Origin: Aliiglaciecola sp. LCG003
GTDB taxonomy: Bacteria; Pseudomonadota; Gammaproteobacteria; Enterobacterales; Alteromonadaceae
Assembly (NCBI RefSeq): GCF_030316135.1
Contig: NZ_CP128185.1
Span: 3,224,001 to 3,288,000 of the forward strand
Length of the DNA: 64,000 nucleotides
Reading direction: 5' to 3'
Shown: one piece after another, positions 46,884-56,768 of the stretch
Layout of the letters: every line of letters begins with the position of its first letter
Position numbering within the stretch: the stretch's first letter is position 1
The notes under the pieces: model-generated
Databases searched by the model: none
Told to the model about the DNA's origin: nothing
Seen by the model: only the letters and a program-made list of their open reading frames with translations
Position numbers and translations under genes: made by a program

Positions 46884-47156
46884 TTAGTTGCAGCTATCTT
46901 TAAGTGCTTTACCTGCTTTGAAAGAAGGTACTTTAGCTGCAGCAATCTGGATAGTCTCACCGGTTTGTGGATTGCGACCACTGCGAGCTGAACGCTCACG
47001 TACTGAGAATGTACCAAAGCCAACTAGCGCTACTTGATCGCCATCTTTAAGTGCAGTAGTAACCGCGTCGGTAAATGAATCAAGAGCACGACCCGCAGCA
47101 GCTTTAGAAATATCCGCACCAGAAGCGATTGCATCGATTAGTTGAGACTTGTTCAC
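46884..47156 (-). CDS. hupB: DNA-binding protein HU-beta
   Basis: A 90-residue histone-like protein, '[22 protein letters not shown]', that bends DNA and compacts the nucleoid as a dimer. The DNA-binding arm '[21 protein letters not shown]' with the Pro that inserts between base pairs is intact. Its place after lon and before ppiD identifies it as the beta form. A strong promoter and a terminator show that it is transcribed on its own. Confidence 0.95.
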   Translation of the reverse strand: MNKSQLIDAIASGADISKAAAGRALDSFTDAVTTALKDGDQVALVGFGTFSVRERSARSGRNPQTGETIQIAAAKVPSFKAGKALKDSCN

Positions 47157-47215
47157 AATAAGATCCCCTTCAATTGTTATTATTTGTGGTTCCGCAAAAT
47201 TGTTATTGCAGTGAC

Positions 47216-47244
47216 GTTATAACAAGCTTGAATCTTAACTTCAA
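47216..47244 (-). promoter_or_regulatory. Sigma-70 promoter of hupB
   Basis: On the minus strand TTGAAG (47244-47239), a 17-base spacer, then TATAAC (47221-47216). Both boxes match consensus well. The leader before the ATG is about 50 bases. Confidence 0.7.
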
Positions 47245-47359
47245 GCAATGTTTTACAATTTGTTAACACTAATGAATCGTCGCTATCCCTTTTGTTATAA
47301 GGCTTCGCACGAAACTAGGTTAAAGGCTAACATATCTTTTAACTTAGGGAAGCCCTAAA

Positions 47360-47400
47360 ATTCAAAAAAAAACGAAAAAACAGCCGTTTTCGGCTATTTT
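47360..47400 (-). terminator. Terminator overlapping the lon stop codon
   Basis: AGCCG and CGGCT pair around TTTT. On the minus strand it is followed by two long T-runs. The lon stop codon (TAG, 47394-47396) lies inside the right arm. Confidence 0.75.
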
Positions 47401-49760
47401 TTCTTCGCTTTTGGTTTTTCTAAGCTAAAGCGCTCTGGATTTTCCTGTAATGCAAGCGTTAATACCTCGTCAATCCACCGTACCGGATGGATACTTAAAT
47501 CCTTCTTAACGTTGTCAGGTATCTCTTCTAAGTCTCTTTCATTGTCTTTTGGAATGATAACTGTCTTAATTCCACCACGGTGAGCGGCCAACAGTTTTTC
47601 TTTTAATCCACCGATGGCGAGCACTTCACCCCGTAGAGTTATTTCTCCCGTCATGGCCACTTCTGCCTTGACGGGATTTCCGGTCAATGATGAAACTAAC
47701 GCTGTACACATTGCTATACCCGCACTTGGACCGTCTTTTGGTGTTGCACCTTCAGGGACATGTACATGAATATCGCGCTTTTCATGGAAATCTTCATTGA
47801 TACGTAGTTTTTCTGCCCTACTGCGAACCACTGTCATTGCGGTTTTAATCGACTCTTGCATGACATCACCCAAAGAACCGGTAAAGGTAGTTTTGCCTTT
47901 ACCCGGCACTGAGGTGGTTTCAATGGTTAGTAAGTCTCCACCAACTGATGTCCAAGCCAAACCAGTTACCTGACCGATTTGGTTGTTGCCTTCAGCCTTA
48001 CCATAATCAAATCGTTGTACACCTAAGAAGTCTTTAAGATTATCTTGATTGGCAACAACTTGCTTAACCGACTTATCCAACAAGATATTCTTCACTGCCT
48101 TACGACAAATTTTAGAAATTTCTCGCTCTAAGCTACGCACCCCTGCTTCACGGGTGTAATAACGAATAATCCCTATGATTGCTGAATCTTCGATTACCAA
48201 TTCACCGTCTTTGAGACCATTGCGTGACATTTGCTTTTTAAGCAAATGACGGATGGCAATGTTAAGTTTTTCGTCTTCGGTATACCCCGACAGGCGTATG
48301 ACTTCCATACGATCCAGTAATGGACCAGGTATATTCATACTGTTGGAGGTAGCCACAAACATCACATCCGACAAATCATAATCCACTTCCAAATAGTGGT
48401 CACTGAAGGTGCTATTTTGCTCAGGATCTAACACTTCCAACAGTGCCGAAGAAGGATCGCCGCGCATATCAGATGACATTTTGTCTATCTCATCTAACAA
48501 AAAGAGAGGATTCTTGACCCCCACTTTAGCCATCTTCTGGATCAGTTTACCCGGCATTGAGCCAATGTAAGTTCTGCGATGCCCACGGATCTCCGCTTCG
48601 TCGCGCACGCCGCCTAGAGCCATACGCACGTATTTGCGTCCCGTAGCTTTAGCGATAGATTGACCTAAGGATGTTTTACCCACCCCTGGTGGTCCCACTA
48701 AACACAGGATCGGTCCTTTAAGTTTTTTCACTCGCTGTTGTACCGCGAGATACTCAATGATGCGTTCTTTAACTTTTTCTAAACCATAGTGATCTGAGTC
48801 AAGAATATCATCTGCTTTTGCGAGATCTTTTTTCACCGCGCTGCGCTTAAACCAAGGGACATTGGCCAGCCAATCTATATAGCTGCGCACAACTGTGGCT
48901 TCAGCCGACATGGGCGACATCATTTTGAGTTTGCGAAGCTCTGCCGTAGCCTTTTCTTTGGCTTCTTCAGGCATTTTGGCTTCTTCAATCTTTTTGCCTA
49001 AGGCTTCAAATTCATCAGGCGCCTCATCCAGCTCACCTAATTCTTTTTGAATCGCTTTCATCTGTTCATTCAGATAATACTCGCGTTGGCTTTTTTCCAT
49101 CTGCTTTTTAACACGGGTTCGAATTTTCTTTTCAACCTGTAGCAGATCGATTTCGTTTTCCATCAAGGCCATCAAGTATTCGAGACGTTCATTGACGCTT
49201 TCCATCTCTAGCACTTTTTGCTTTTCAGCTAATTTCAAAGGCATATGCGCAGCCATGGTATCAGCCAATCGTGCAGCGTCCTCGATACCATTAAGAGAAG
49301 TCAGCACCTCCGGTGGGATTTTCTTATTGAGCTTAACGTAACCCTCAAATTGTGAAATCGCAGAACGCACAAGGACTTCCTGTTCGTTCTCTGGCAACTC
49401 TTTATCTACATGCTGTTTGACTTCGGCAATAAAAAACTCATCCGTTTGCAGGAATGTTTGGATCTGACCTCGAACATTACCTTCGACTAACACTTTTACC
49501 GTGCCATCGGGGAGTTTTAATAATTGTAAAATGGTGGCTATCGTACCCACTTCATATACATCATCAGTTTCCGGTTCATCCACACCCGCATCTTTTTGGG
49601 CAACTAGGAAGATTTGTTTGTCTTTATCCATAGCCGCTTCAAGGCATCGAATGGACTTTTCACGTCCGACAAACAAAGGGATGACCATGTGTGGATAGAC
49701 CACTACATCTCTTAATGCCAGTACCGGCATTTCAATGCGATCGACTCGCTCTTTTGTCAT
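47394..49760 (-). CDS. lon: ATP-dependent protease Lon
   Basis: A 788-residue cytosolic AAA+ protease that degrades misfolded and regulatory proteins. The N-terminal substrate-binding domain starts 'MPVLALRDVVVYPHMVIPLF'. The ATPase has Walker A 'GPPGVGKTSLGQSIAK' and Walker B 'LFLLDEIDKM'. The C-terminal protease domain has the catalytic Ser in 'KDGPSAGIAMCTAL' and the Lys of the dyad in 'GGLKEKLLAA'. Length fits LonA. Next to clpX and behind a heat-shock-type promoter. Confidence 0.97.
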   Translation of the reverse strand: MTKERVDRIEMPVLALRDVVVYPHMVIPLFVGREKSIRCLEAAMDKDKQIFLVAQKDAGVDEPETDDVYEVGTIATILQLLKLPDGTVKVLVEGNVRGQIQTFLQTDEFFIAEVKQHVDKELPENEQEVLVRSAISQFEGYVKLNKKIPPEVLTSLNGIEDAARLADTMAAHMPLKLAEKQKVLEMESVNERLEYLMALMENEIDLLQVEKKIRTRVKKQMEKSQREYYLNEQMKAIQKELGELDEAPDEFEALGKKIEEAKMPEEAKEKATAELRKLKMMSPMSAEATVVRSYIDWLANVPWFKRSAVKKDLAKADDILDSDHYGLEKVKERIIEYLAVQQRVKKLKGPILCLVGPPGVGKTSLGQSIAKATGRKYVRMALGGVRDEAEIRGHRRTYIGSMPGKLIQKMAKVGVKNPLFLLDEIDKMSSDMRGDPSSALLEVLDPEQNSTFSDHYLEVDYDLSDVMFVATSNSMNIPGPLLDRMEVIRLSGYTEDEKLNIAIRHLLKKQMSRNGLKDGELVIEDSAIIGIIRYYTREAGVRSLEREISKICRKAVKNILLDKSVKQVVANQDNLKDFLGVQRFDYGKAEGNNQIGQVTGLAWTSVGGDLLTIETTSVPGKGKTTFTGSLGDVMQESIKTAMTVVRSRAEKLRINEDFHEKRDIHVHVPEGATPKDGPSAGIAMCTALVSSLTGNPVKAEVAMTGEITLRGEVLAIGGLKEKLLAAHRGGIKTVIIPKDNERDLEEIPDNVKKDLSIHPVRWIDEVLTLALQENPERFSLEKPKAKKK

Positions 49761-49807
49761 GCTTAATCTCGTTTTTAATTAATACTAGGAAAGTTATGAT
49801 TATGTAT

Positions 49808-49833
49808 ATGGGGATAACGAAGTAAAGTTCAAT
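49808..49833 (-). promoter_or_regulatory. Sigma-32 (heat-shock) type promoter of lon
   Basis: On the minus strand ATTGAA (49833-49828), a 14-base spacer, then CCCCAT (49813-49808). This matches the consensus CTTGAA-N13/14-CCCCAT in 11 of 12 box positions. The lon gene is a classic member of the RpoH regulon. Confidence 0.75.
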
Positions 49834-49843
49834 CAAAAAAAAT

Positions 49844-49863
49844 AAAGGCTCCAAAGAGCCTTT
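49844..49863 (-). terminator. Terminator between clpX and lon
   Basis: AAAGGCTC and GAGCCTTT form an 8-bp stem around CAAA. On the minus strand the T-run after it is good (TTTATTTTTTTT). It separates clpX from lon, which has its own promoter. Confidence 0.8.
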
Positions 49864-49876
49864 ATAAATTTAATTT

Positions 49877-51154
49877 TTATTCTGCTGCAACTTTCTTATC
49901 GCTGCCACTATCGTAAATCAGAATTGGCTTGGATTCGCCTTTTATCACCGTCTCGTCGATAACCACCTTACTGACCCCTGTCATGGACGGTAAGTCATAC
50001 ATGGTTTCGAGTAATACACCTTCTACGATAGAACGCAATCCACGGGCGCCGGTTTTGCGCTGCATCGCCTTATTGGCAATTGCGTGCAAAGCATCATCGC
50101 GAAACTCAAGCTCTGCATTTTCCATGGCAAACAATGCGCCGTATTGTTTAGTCAGTGCGTTTTTAGGTTTTTTCAGAATTTCTATCAACGCATCTTCACT
50201 CAACTCTTCTAAGCTAGTTAGAACAGGGAGGCGACCAATGAATTCTGGAATTAAGCCGTATTTAACCAAATCCTCTGGTTCTACTTGCTTAAACAGCTCA
50301 CCGCTGTTTTTCTTGTCTGCTTTGCTTTTAACTGTCGCACCGAAACCAATACCGGAACCAACGGCTGCACGTTGCTCTATGACTTTATCTAAGCCTGCGA
50401 ACGCGCCACCACAGATAAATAATATCTTAGACGTATCTACTTGCAGAAACTCTTGTTGAGGATGCTTGCGTCCACCTTGAGGTGGAACAGAAGCGATGGT
50501 CCCTTCAATCAGTTTCAACAGGGCCTGTTGTACCCCTTCACCAGACACATCACGGGTAATAGATGGATTATCAGATTTACGAGAAATCTTATCAATCTCA
50601 TCAATATAAACTATTCCGCGCTGTGCTTTCTCAACATCATAATCACATTTCTGCAATAGCTTTTGGATGATGTTCTCTACATCTTCACCTACATAACCGG
50701 CTTCAGTTAAGGTAGTAGCGTCTGCCATAGTAAAAGGTACATCAAGCAAACGAGCTAAAGTTTCAGCTAGTAAAGTTTTACCACTACCCGTTGGCCCGAT
50801 TAGCAAAATATTACTTTTACTTAATTCAATACCGTCATGGACGTCGCCACTACGTAAGCGTTTATAGTGATTATAAACTGCTACCGACAACACTTTCTTA
50901 GCGTGTTCCTGACCAATTACATATTCGTCTAAGTGAGCATGGATTTCTTTAGGCTTAGGTAATGCGTCCTGCTTTTTCTTAGGTGAAATTTCTTTAATTT
51001 CTTCACGGATAATGTCGTTACACAGCTCTACGCACTCATCACATATGAACACAGATGGTCCTGCGATAAGTTTGCGCACTTCGTGCTGACTTTTGCCACA
51101 GAAAGAGCAATATAATAATTTGTTATCGCCATCTGTGTTTTTCTTATCAGTCAT
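49877..51154 (-). CDS. clpX: ATP-dependent Clp protease ATP-binding subunit ClpX
   Basis: A 425-residue AAA+ unfoldase that feeds tagged proteins to ClpP. The N-terminal zinc domain has four Cys ('[11 protein letters not shown]' and '[11 protein letters not shown]'). Walker A is '[17 protein letters not shown]' and Walker B '[10 protein letters not shown]'. '[10 protein letters not shown]' carries the IGF loop that docks on ClpP. All parts are intact and the length is normal. It follows clpP after 84 bases. Confidence 0.97.
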   Translation of the reverse strand: MTDKKNTDGDNKLLYCSFCGKSQHEVRKLIAGPSVFICDECVELCNDIIREEIKEISPKKKQDALPKPKEIHAHLDEYVIGQEHAKKVLSVAVYNHYKRLRSGDVHDGIELSKSNILLIGPTGSGKTLLAETLARLLDVPFTMADATTLTEAGYVGEDVENIIQKLLQKCDYDVEKAQRGIVYIDEIDKISRKSDNPSITRDVSGEGVQQALLKLIEGTIASVPPQGGRKHPQQEFLQVDTSKILFICGGAFAGLDKVIEQRAAVGSGIGFGATVKSKADKKNSGELFKQVEPEDLVKYGLIPEFIGRLPVLTSLEELSEDALIEILKKPKNALTKQYGALFAMENAELEFRDDALHAIANKAMQRKTGARGLRSIVEGVLLETMYDLPSMTGVSKVVIDETVIKGESKPILIYDSGSDKKVAAE

Positions 51155-51238
51155 CTAAAACTTGCCTCTTCCAATTTGTCTAGTCTTCGAGTTTGACAAC
51201 TATTAGTAAGTGTTAACCCAAATGACTTACTTCTCAAA

Positions 51239-51871
51239 TTATTTTTTAGTACTTATCGCATCATTACGACTATTTAGCACTTGGTCGATCAAACCATATT
51301 CTTTTGATTCAGACGCGCTCAAGAAATTATCTCTATCTGTATCTTGCGCAACTTTCTCATAATCTTGACCGGTATGCTCTGCCATCAAACGATTCAACTT
51401 CTCTTTAATAGACAGGATTTCTTTCGCATGAATTTCAAAATCAGACGCTTGCCCCTGGAATCCACCTAGAGGTTGATGGATCATCACTCTAGAATTAGGT
51501 AAACAGTAGCGTTTGCCTTTAGCCCCACCAGATAACAAGAAAGCGCCCATACTTGCAGCCTGACCGATACACACTGTGCTCACATCAGGTTTGATGAAAT
51601 TCATAGTATCGTAAATCGCCATACCAGCGGTAACAGAGCCACCTGGGGAATTAATATATAAAAAGATATCTTTTTCTGGGTTCTCAGCTTCCAAAAACAA
51701 CATTTGCGCAACAATTAGATTGGCCATGTGGTCTTCAACTTGGCCAACTAAAAATATTACGTTTTCTTTTAGTAGACGTGAGTATATATCATAAGAACGC
51801 TCACCCTTTGCAGTTTGTTCAACAACCATAGGGACAAGCGCATTGAGTGGATCGAACGGGGTATTCAACAT
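51239..51871 (-). CDS. clpP: ATP-dependent Clp protease proteolytic subunit ClpP
   Basis: A 210-residue serine peptidase forming the two-ring chamber of the Clp protease. The catalytic Ser is in '[15 protein letters not shown]', the His in '[15 protein letters not shown]' and the Asp in '[10 protein letters not shown]'. A short N-terminal propeptide is present as in E. coli. Located between tig and clpX, the usual order. Confidence 0.97.
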   Translation of the reverse strand: MLNTPFDPLNALVPMVVEQTAKGERSYDIYSRLLKENVIFLVGQVEDHMANLIVAQMLFLEAENPEKDIFLYINSPGGSVTAGMAIYDTMNFIKPDVSTVCIGQAASMGAFLLSGGAKGKRYCLPNSRVMIHQPLGGFQGQASDFEIHAKEILSIKEKLNRLMAEHTGQDYEKVAQDTDRDNFLSASESKEYGLIDQVLNSRNDAISTKK

Positions 51872-51893
51872 AAATTTAATTCTTCACAAATAA

Positions 51894-51919
51894 AAATGCT
51901 CGGGAGATACCGAGCATTT
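51894..51919 (-). terminator. Perfect 10-bp hairpin between tig and clpP
   Basis: AAATGCTCGG and CCGAGCATTT pair around GAGATA. On the minus strand it is followed by a T-rich stretch. It may end most tig transcripts, or act as a partial terminator before clpP. Confidence 0.72.
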
Positions 51920-51961
51920 AATCAGGTGGAGACTATTGAAGTCAAATAACAAACAAGGAAA

Positions 51962-53272
51962 TTATGCTTGTTTGTTCATGATCTCGTCAAAGGGCTTTTT
52001 CACTTCTTTGACCTTAGCCTGACTTACTACCCACTCTACAGCTTGTTCTTCAAGCGCAACGTTTTGAATTTGTTGTAATAATTCATTGTTAGACTTGTAG
52101 TAATCGATCACTTCTTGAGGATCTTCATAAGCAGATGCAGTAGTTTCAATTAATTGCTCAACTTTTGCGTCATCGACTTTAATGTCGTTGTTTTTAATTA
52201 TTTCACCTAAGATAAGACCAATAGAAACTCGACGTTTAGCATTTTCTTCAAACAAATCTGCTGGTAGCTCTGGCATATTGTCTACTTTACCGCCAGATTG
52301 CTGTTGGAAGCGTTGTTTAGCTTGTTCACGCAAAGCGTTCACTTCTTGCTCAACCAATGCAGCTGGGAGATCTAATGTATTGCTTTCTAATAAACCGGCA
52401 ATCACATCTTCTTTTAATTTTGCTTTAAGGGTTTGGTCAAGTTCCCGTTGCATATTCTTACGAACTTCTACGTTCAATGCTTCAACGTCACCGTCTTCAA
52501 TACCGAAAGTTTTTGCAAATTCTTCATCAACTTTAGGTAGTTCAAGACCTTCTACTTTGCTCACTGTGATAGTGAACTGAGCGTCTTTACCTTTAAGGTT
52601 TTCAGCATGGTAATCTTCTGGGAAGGTCACATCAGAAACAACTTCATCACCTTTCTTAGCACCCACAAGTGGCTTTTCAAAACCAGGGATCATGCGATCT
52701 TTACCTAGTTCAAGTGGGAAATCTTCCGCTTTTCCACCTTCAAATTCTTCGCCGTCAATGGTACCAACGAAGCTGATAGTGACGCGGTCATCTTTCTTGG
52801 CTTTACGCTTTACTTCTTTCCAGCTAGCGTGTTGCTTGCGAAGGGTGTCTAGCATGTCTGCTAGATCTTTATCGGTAATTTCCACGACTGGTTTTTCAAG
52901 CTTAATTTTATCTAAGCCTTGGATCTCAAGTTCGGGATATACTTCAAAAGAAGCTACAAACTCTAAATCTTCGCCGCTAACGTCTTTTTTCATTTCAAAA
53001 CGCGGCATACCAGCAGGATTTAATTTTTCTTTAACGACAGCTTCGTAAAAATTACGTTGCATTGCTTCGCCAGCTACTTCTTGGCGTACAGCCTGTCCGA
53101 AACGTTTCTGAATAACAGATACAGGAACTTTACCTGGACGGAAACCGTTAATGCGCTGGGTTTTCGCCAACTGTTGAAGACGTGATTTCACCGCTGAATC
53201 AATTGAATCAGCAGGAACAGAAATGGTAATACGGCGCTCTAGGCCTTGAGTCGTCTCGACTGACACTTGCAT
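51962..53272 (-). CDS. tig: Trigger factor
   Basis: A 436-residue ribosome-bound chaperone and prolyl isomerase. The ribosome-binding signature is near residue 45 ('[17 protein letters not shown]'). The FKBP-like domain sits at about residues 150-245 ('[19 protein letters not shown]', '[14 protein letters not shown]'). The C-terminal helical chaperone domain follows. It catches nascent chains as they leave the ribosome. First gene of the tig-clpP-clpX-lon block. Confidence 0.96.
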   Translation of the reverse strand: MQVSVETTQGLERRITISVPADSIDSAVKSRLQQLAKTQRINGFRPGKVPVSVIQKRFGQAVRQEVAGEAMQRNFYEAVVKEKLNPAGMPRFEMKKDVSGEDLEFVASFEVYPELEIQGLDKIKLEKPVVEITDKDLADMLDTLRKQHASWKEVKRKAKKDDRVTISFVGTIDGEEFEGGKAEDFPLELGKDRMIPGFEKPLVGAKKGDEVVSDVTFPEDYHAENLKGKDAQFTITVSKVEGLELPKVDEEFAKTFGIEDGDVEALNVEVRKNMQRELDQTLKAKLKEDVIAGLLESNTLDLPAALVEQEVNALREQAKQRFQQQSGGKVDNMPELPADLFEENAKRRVSIGLILGEIIKNNDIKVDDAKVEQLIETTASAYEDPQEVIDYYKSNNELLQQIQNVALEEQAVEWVVSQAKVKEVKKPFDEIMNKQA

Positions 53273-53648
53273 TATTATACCTCAACTATGCGTTACAAAA
53301 ACGCGTAATTCGAATTCGCAATGATTTGAAGATTAGCTTGGGAAAGACGTTTTTAGTTCGTTTTTCCGCTACTTTTTTCTAGACCAAATTCACCGCATTT
53401 TGCGGATCAACGTGATCCACCTCGGTTAAAAAAGACGCGACAGTATACAGGCTGGGACTTACATAGTCGAGCGCAAAAATTGATTAAAGTGGCGTCAATA
53501 ATGACTAATTGTTTTAATCGGCTGTGATCCTGACAAATTAGAGGCTAATTATGGATGTTTACTCGGGTCTAACACTTCTGTCTAATTGCATCAAGCAGCG
53601 CGATATGGAATATTAGTTTCATAAATCAGCGAATCGGACCAGTAAAAC
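53273..53648. other. Divergent region between tig and the sigma-54 activator gene
   Basis: About 375 bases with no gene. It contains a small CCGCA/TGCGG hairpin near 53391-53403 and should hold promoters for both directions; I cannot place them firmly and see no sigma-54-type site. Confidence 0.4.
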
Positions 53649-56600
53649 TTGAACCCTAAAGATCTTCTTTATCATCACATTAACAGCATACTAGTATTTT
53701 CTGGCGCTAAGAACATTAGTGTCTGGCATCCCCAATTGAATGATGAAATGGGGAGCTTTAATGTGGGTGAATTTGGTCCTAATGAAACTCCGATTGAAGC
53801 GTCACAGGTTGGGGAAGTAAACGTCTTTGCTAAACAAGATAGTGCGTTTAACAATATGGCGTTTAAGGCAATCTCGGCGACCACTTTGTTAGTTAAAATT
53901 ACGGAAGAGCCCTTAGCTGATTCAATCTACTCTAACCTTGCCTCTAACAATAAAGCAACAGCGTCAGAAATAGCCTCCCGTCGCGCGCCGATTAAGACTT
54001 TCGATGACAACACTTGGTTTCTGATGCAATTTAATTTTGCCCAGCAGATACCGAATTGGTTGTCTCCTGATCAATCAAATCAACAACTGATGGTTTCGTC
54101 TGATAAGTTAGTCACTGTTCAGCATATGCTGCAATCAACTGTGATGCAGATGCGTTTGATTTCCGAATTTTTAACGCTCTTGTCTGACCCCTTGACAAAT
54201 CTGTGCTCCCGCACCGTATTGCAGAACAAGATCGCTCAGCTGAGTAACCAATATTCGGTGGGCTTGATCATGGTTCACTGTATTGACTTTCACCAAATAA
54301 ATAGAAAATTTGGCAATGAGTTTGGCGACAATGTTATTCGCGAGATAGCCGAATTGCTCAAATCCAGTACCCGAGAAAATGATATTTTAAGTCGCTATGG
54401 CGGTGCCTTATTCGGTGTAGCTTTTCCGGTAAATGAAAAGACCGATGTGGCAAGCTTTGCCAAAAAATTACAATTAATTCTGCAACAGAGACATTACTTG
54501 GATGGGGCTATTAATCTAGCTTTTGATGTCGGTGCTGCCATTATTGAATATAGTGAAGACTACCCATCAAAATCCGCATGTGCATCTGTGTTGATCAGTC
54601 GCGCAGATCAAGCATTAAAAGCAGCCCAGAAAGAAGAGAAGCCATCGATTATTACCTGGCACAAAGATGATTTCAGTCTTTATCAACAAAAATTTAATTA
54701 TCTAGGCGGGATATTTACAGCAGATACCATCACCGATTATCGCAACATGCTGTTGTTATGGGACATATCTTCATTAATCGCCGACAAATACGATTTTTCC
54801 CAGTTGGCGCAAAGCGTCATACAGCGTCTGGCACAAACCTTTGATTTTATGTGCGCCGGCGTGATCGGTCCAAACGAGCAACAGCAACAATATCTATACT
54901 CTATCGACAGTAATGATGATGCGGTCGCCATGACAGCACAAGATAGTGCCTTTCTAACCGAAATAAAACAAATGCAACAAAGCGTGATGGCTAGCGACAA
55001 ACCCTCTGAAAGGCTAGTTGGAAGCACTATTATTTTGGTCTTGCCACTTGAAATAGAAACTGCCGACTGCTTATTTATTTGTGGTAAAGCTAGCCAATTT
55101 GAAGTTAAACATGATACCCAGGTTTTGCTCTCAGGTTTAACTCGTCAGTTAGGTAAGGCGCTACGCAGAAGTAAATTAGAAGAGGAGCTCAACCGTAAAC
55201 TGGAAAGCCAAAATGAGCAGTTGCAACATGAACTGACCCAGTTAAAAGAAGGCCTACAAGTTAGCAGCATTATTTATCGTTCGCAGGCAATGGCAAATCT
55301 ACTCAAGCACGCCAAACGCGCCGCTATGACTGACACCACAGTATTGATTACCGGGGAAAGCGGTACAGGTAAAGAACGTCTTATCAACGCATTACATCAG
55401 ATGGGCAATCGCAATAATAAGTCCTTAGTCATTGTAGATTGTGGCTCTATCCCTGAAAGCCTAATAGAGTCAGAATTATTTGGTTATGTAAAAGGTGCGT
55501 TTACTGGTGCGCAGAACACCTCTTCCGGAAAAGTGTTAGATGCCGAAGGCGGTATTTTAGTCTTAGATGAAATAGGTGAGTTACCGCTAAATATGCAAAC
55601 CAAGCTGTTGCGTTTCGTACAGGAAAAACACTTCACTCCTGTTGGCGGCAATAAGGTCATAACTGTCGATGTTAAAATCATTGCGGTAACAAACCGAGAT
55701 TTGGCCTTTGAAGTCGAGCAGGGTAACTTTCGCAAAGACTTGTATTATCGATTAAACGTTTTGACCTTATATAATCCACCGCTGCGTGAAAGGCCAGAAG
55801 ATATCGAATTGCTGGCAACTCACTTTTTGACCAAGTACGCCGAACAATTCAAATTGGAAAAACGCAACCTATCGACTAATGCACTGCAAAAGATGCTGCA
55901 CTATACATGGCCGGGTAATATTCGTGAGCTAGAAAATCGATTAATGCAGGCAACCTTACTGTGTGAAGGAAAAGTAATTGAGTGGGGGCTATTGAACATT
56001 GAAGACGATGTACGCCCCACAGCCGCCCAGACTGAAAATCATTCACGATTGCCAGCTCAAAGTCCTGCTCCGCCCTACCCTGGGGTGAATTCGCTAGTCA
56101 ATTCCAACAACAATCATGCGGGTTATTCAGAGCCTGATTATAATGCTGAACGCTTTTCGAGCCAACAAGACAACAACTCGACAAATAACTATGCCAGAAG
56201 TGAAGTACACACAACTATGGTCAGTGCACAACATTGCACTGAAATGTTGTTAGATATCTTCAAGCAAACACTTAGCCAAGCAGGCCAACATCCCCAATTT
56301 GTCAATGCGCCCTTTGGCAGTTGGATTGAAGATGAATTGATTATTAAAACCTATATTGCTAGCGATCGAAAAATGCGTCTTACTGCTGCTAGACTGTCTA
56401 TTTCGCAGAGTACGGCAAGACGAAAAGTCGATAAAATTTTAGCTGAGGGAGACATGACTGAAAGCCATAGGCCCAGTAATTGGCATGTAATCAGTGAGGC
56501 ATTAGCTCCTATCGCCAATGGTCAGGTAGTGCTCAAGAATTGTGTGGCTCAAATTAAATTGTTAGTACTGGAAAGTATATTGAGTACACCTGTATATAGT

Positions 56601-56681
56601 ATGGCTCAGGCGGCAGAAATGTTGGGTGTGAGTGAACCAACCTTTTACAAATTGAAACGTGAGCTAGACGCATCTCAATGA
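53649..56681 (+). CDS. Sigma-54-dependent activator with degenerate GGDEF domain and two C-terminal HTH segments
   Basis: A 1010-residue cytosolic regulator starting at TTG with a weak ribosome-binding site. Residues 1-180 are unassigned. About 185-345 is a GGDEF-fold domain whose signature is 'RYGGALFGV', so the catalytic Asp/Glu are lost and it cannot be a normal diguanylate cyclase. About 370-510 looks GAF-like. The AAA+ domain has Walker A 'GESGTGKE' (near 568), the sigma-54 contact loop 'GAFTGA' (near 616) and Walker B 'ILVLDEIGEL'. The C-terminus has two Fis-like helix-turn-helix segments: 'LTAARLSISQSTARRKVDKI' (about 910-930) and 'MAQAAEMLGVSEPTFYKLKR' (about 984-1004). It probably activates sigma-54 promoters in response to a small molecule, perhaps c-di-GMP. 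Confidence 0.88.
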   Translation: MNPKDLLYHHINSILVFSGAKNISVWHPQLNDEMGSFNVGEFGPNETPIEASQVGEVNVFAKQDSAFNNMAFKAISATTLLVKITEEPLADSIYSNLASNNKATASEIASRRAPIKTFDDNTWFLMQFNFAQQIPNWLSPDQSNQQLMVSSDKLVTVQHMLQSTVMQMRLISEFLTLLSDPLTNLCSRTVLQNKIAQLSNQYSVGLIMVHCIDFHQINRKFGNEFGDNVIREIAELLKSSTRENDILSRYGGALFGVAFPVNEKTDVASFAKKLQLILQQRHYLDGAINLAFDVGAAIIEYSEDYPSKSACASVLISRADQALKAAQKEEKPSIITWHKDDFSLYQQKFNYLGGIFTADTITDYRNMLLLWDISSLIADKYDFSQLAQSVIQRLAQTFDFMCAGVIGPNEQQQQYLYSIDSNDDAVAMTAQDSAFLTEIKQMQQSVMASDKPSERLVGSTIILVLPLEIETADCLFICGKASQFEVKHDTQVLLSGLTRQLGKALRRSKLEEELNRKLESQNEQLQHELTQLKEGLQVSSIIYRSQAMANLLKHAKRAAMTDTTVLITGESGTGKERLINALHQMGNRNNKSLVIVDCGSIPESLIESELFGYVKGAFTGAQNTSSGKVLDAEGGILVLDEIGELPLNMQTKLLRFVQEKHFTPVGGNKVITVDVKIIAVTNRDLAFEVEQGNFRKDLYYRLNVLTLYNPPLRERPEDIELLATHFLTKYAEQFKLEKRNLSTNALQKMLHYTWPGNIRELENRLMQATLLCEGKVIEWGLLNIEDDVRPTAAQTENHSRLPAQSPAPPYPGVNSLVNSNNNHAGYSEPDYNAERFSSQQDNNSTNNYARSEVHTTMVSAQHCTEMLLDIFKQTLSQAGQHPQFVNAPFGSWIEDELIIKTYIASDRKMRLTAARLSISQSTARRKVDKILAEGDMTESHRPSNWHVISEALAPIANGQVVLKNCVAQIKLLVLESILSTPVYSMAQAAEMLGVSEPTFYKLKRELDASQ

Positions 56682-56690
56682 TGCGTCTAG
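56664..56690 (+). terminator. Perfect 11-bp hairpin overlapping the stop codon of the activator gene
   Basis: CTAGACGCATC and GATGCGTCTAG pair around TCAAT; the TGA stop (56679-56681) is inside it. No T-run follows, so it may be a processing or pausing structure and not a full terminator. Confidence 0.5.
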
Positions 56691-56768
56691 TGCTAAACTA
56701 GCCGATTAACCGTTTAATAAAAACCGATATCCCTTAGCTAACCCAGCATAGCAATTAGCCCTTATTGC

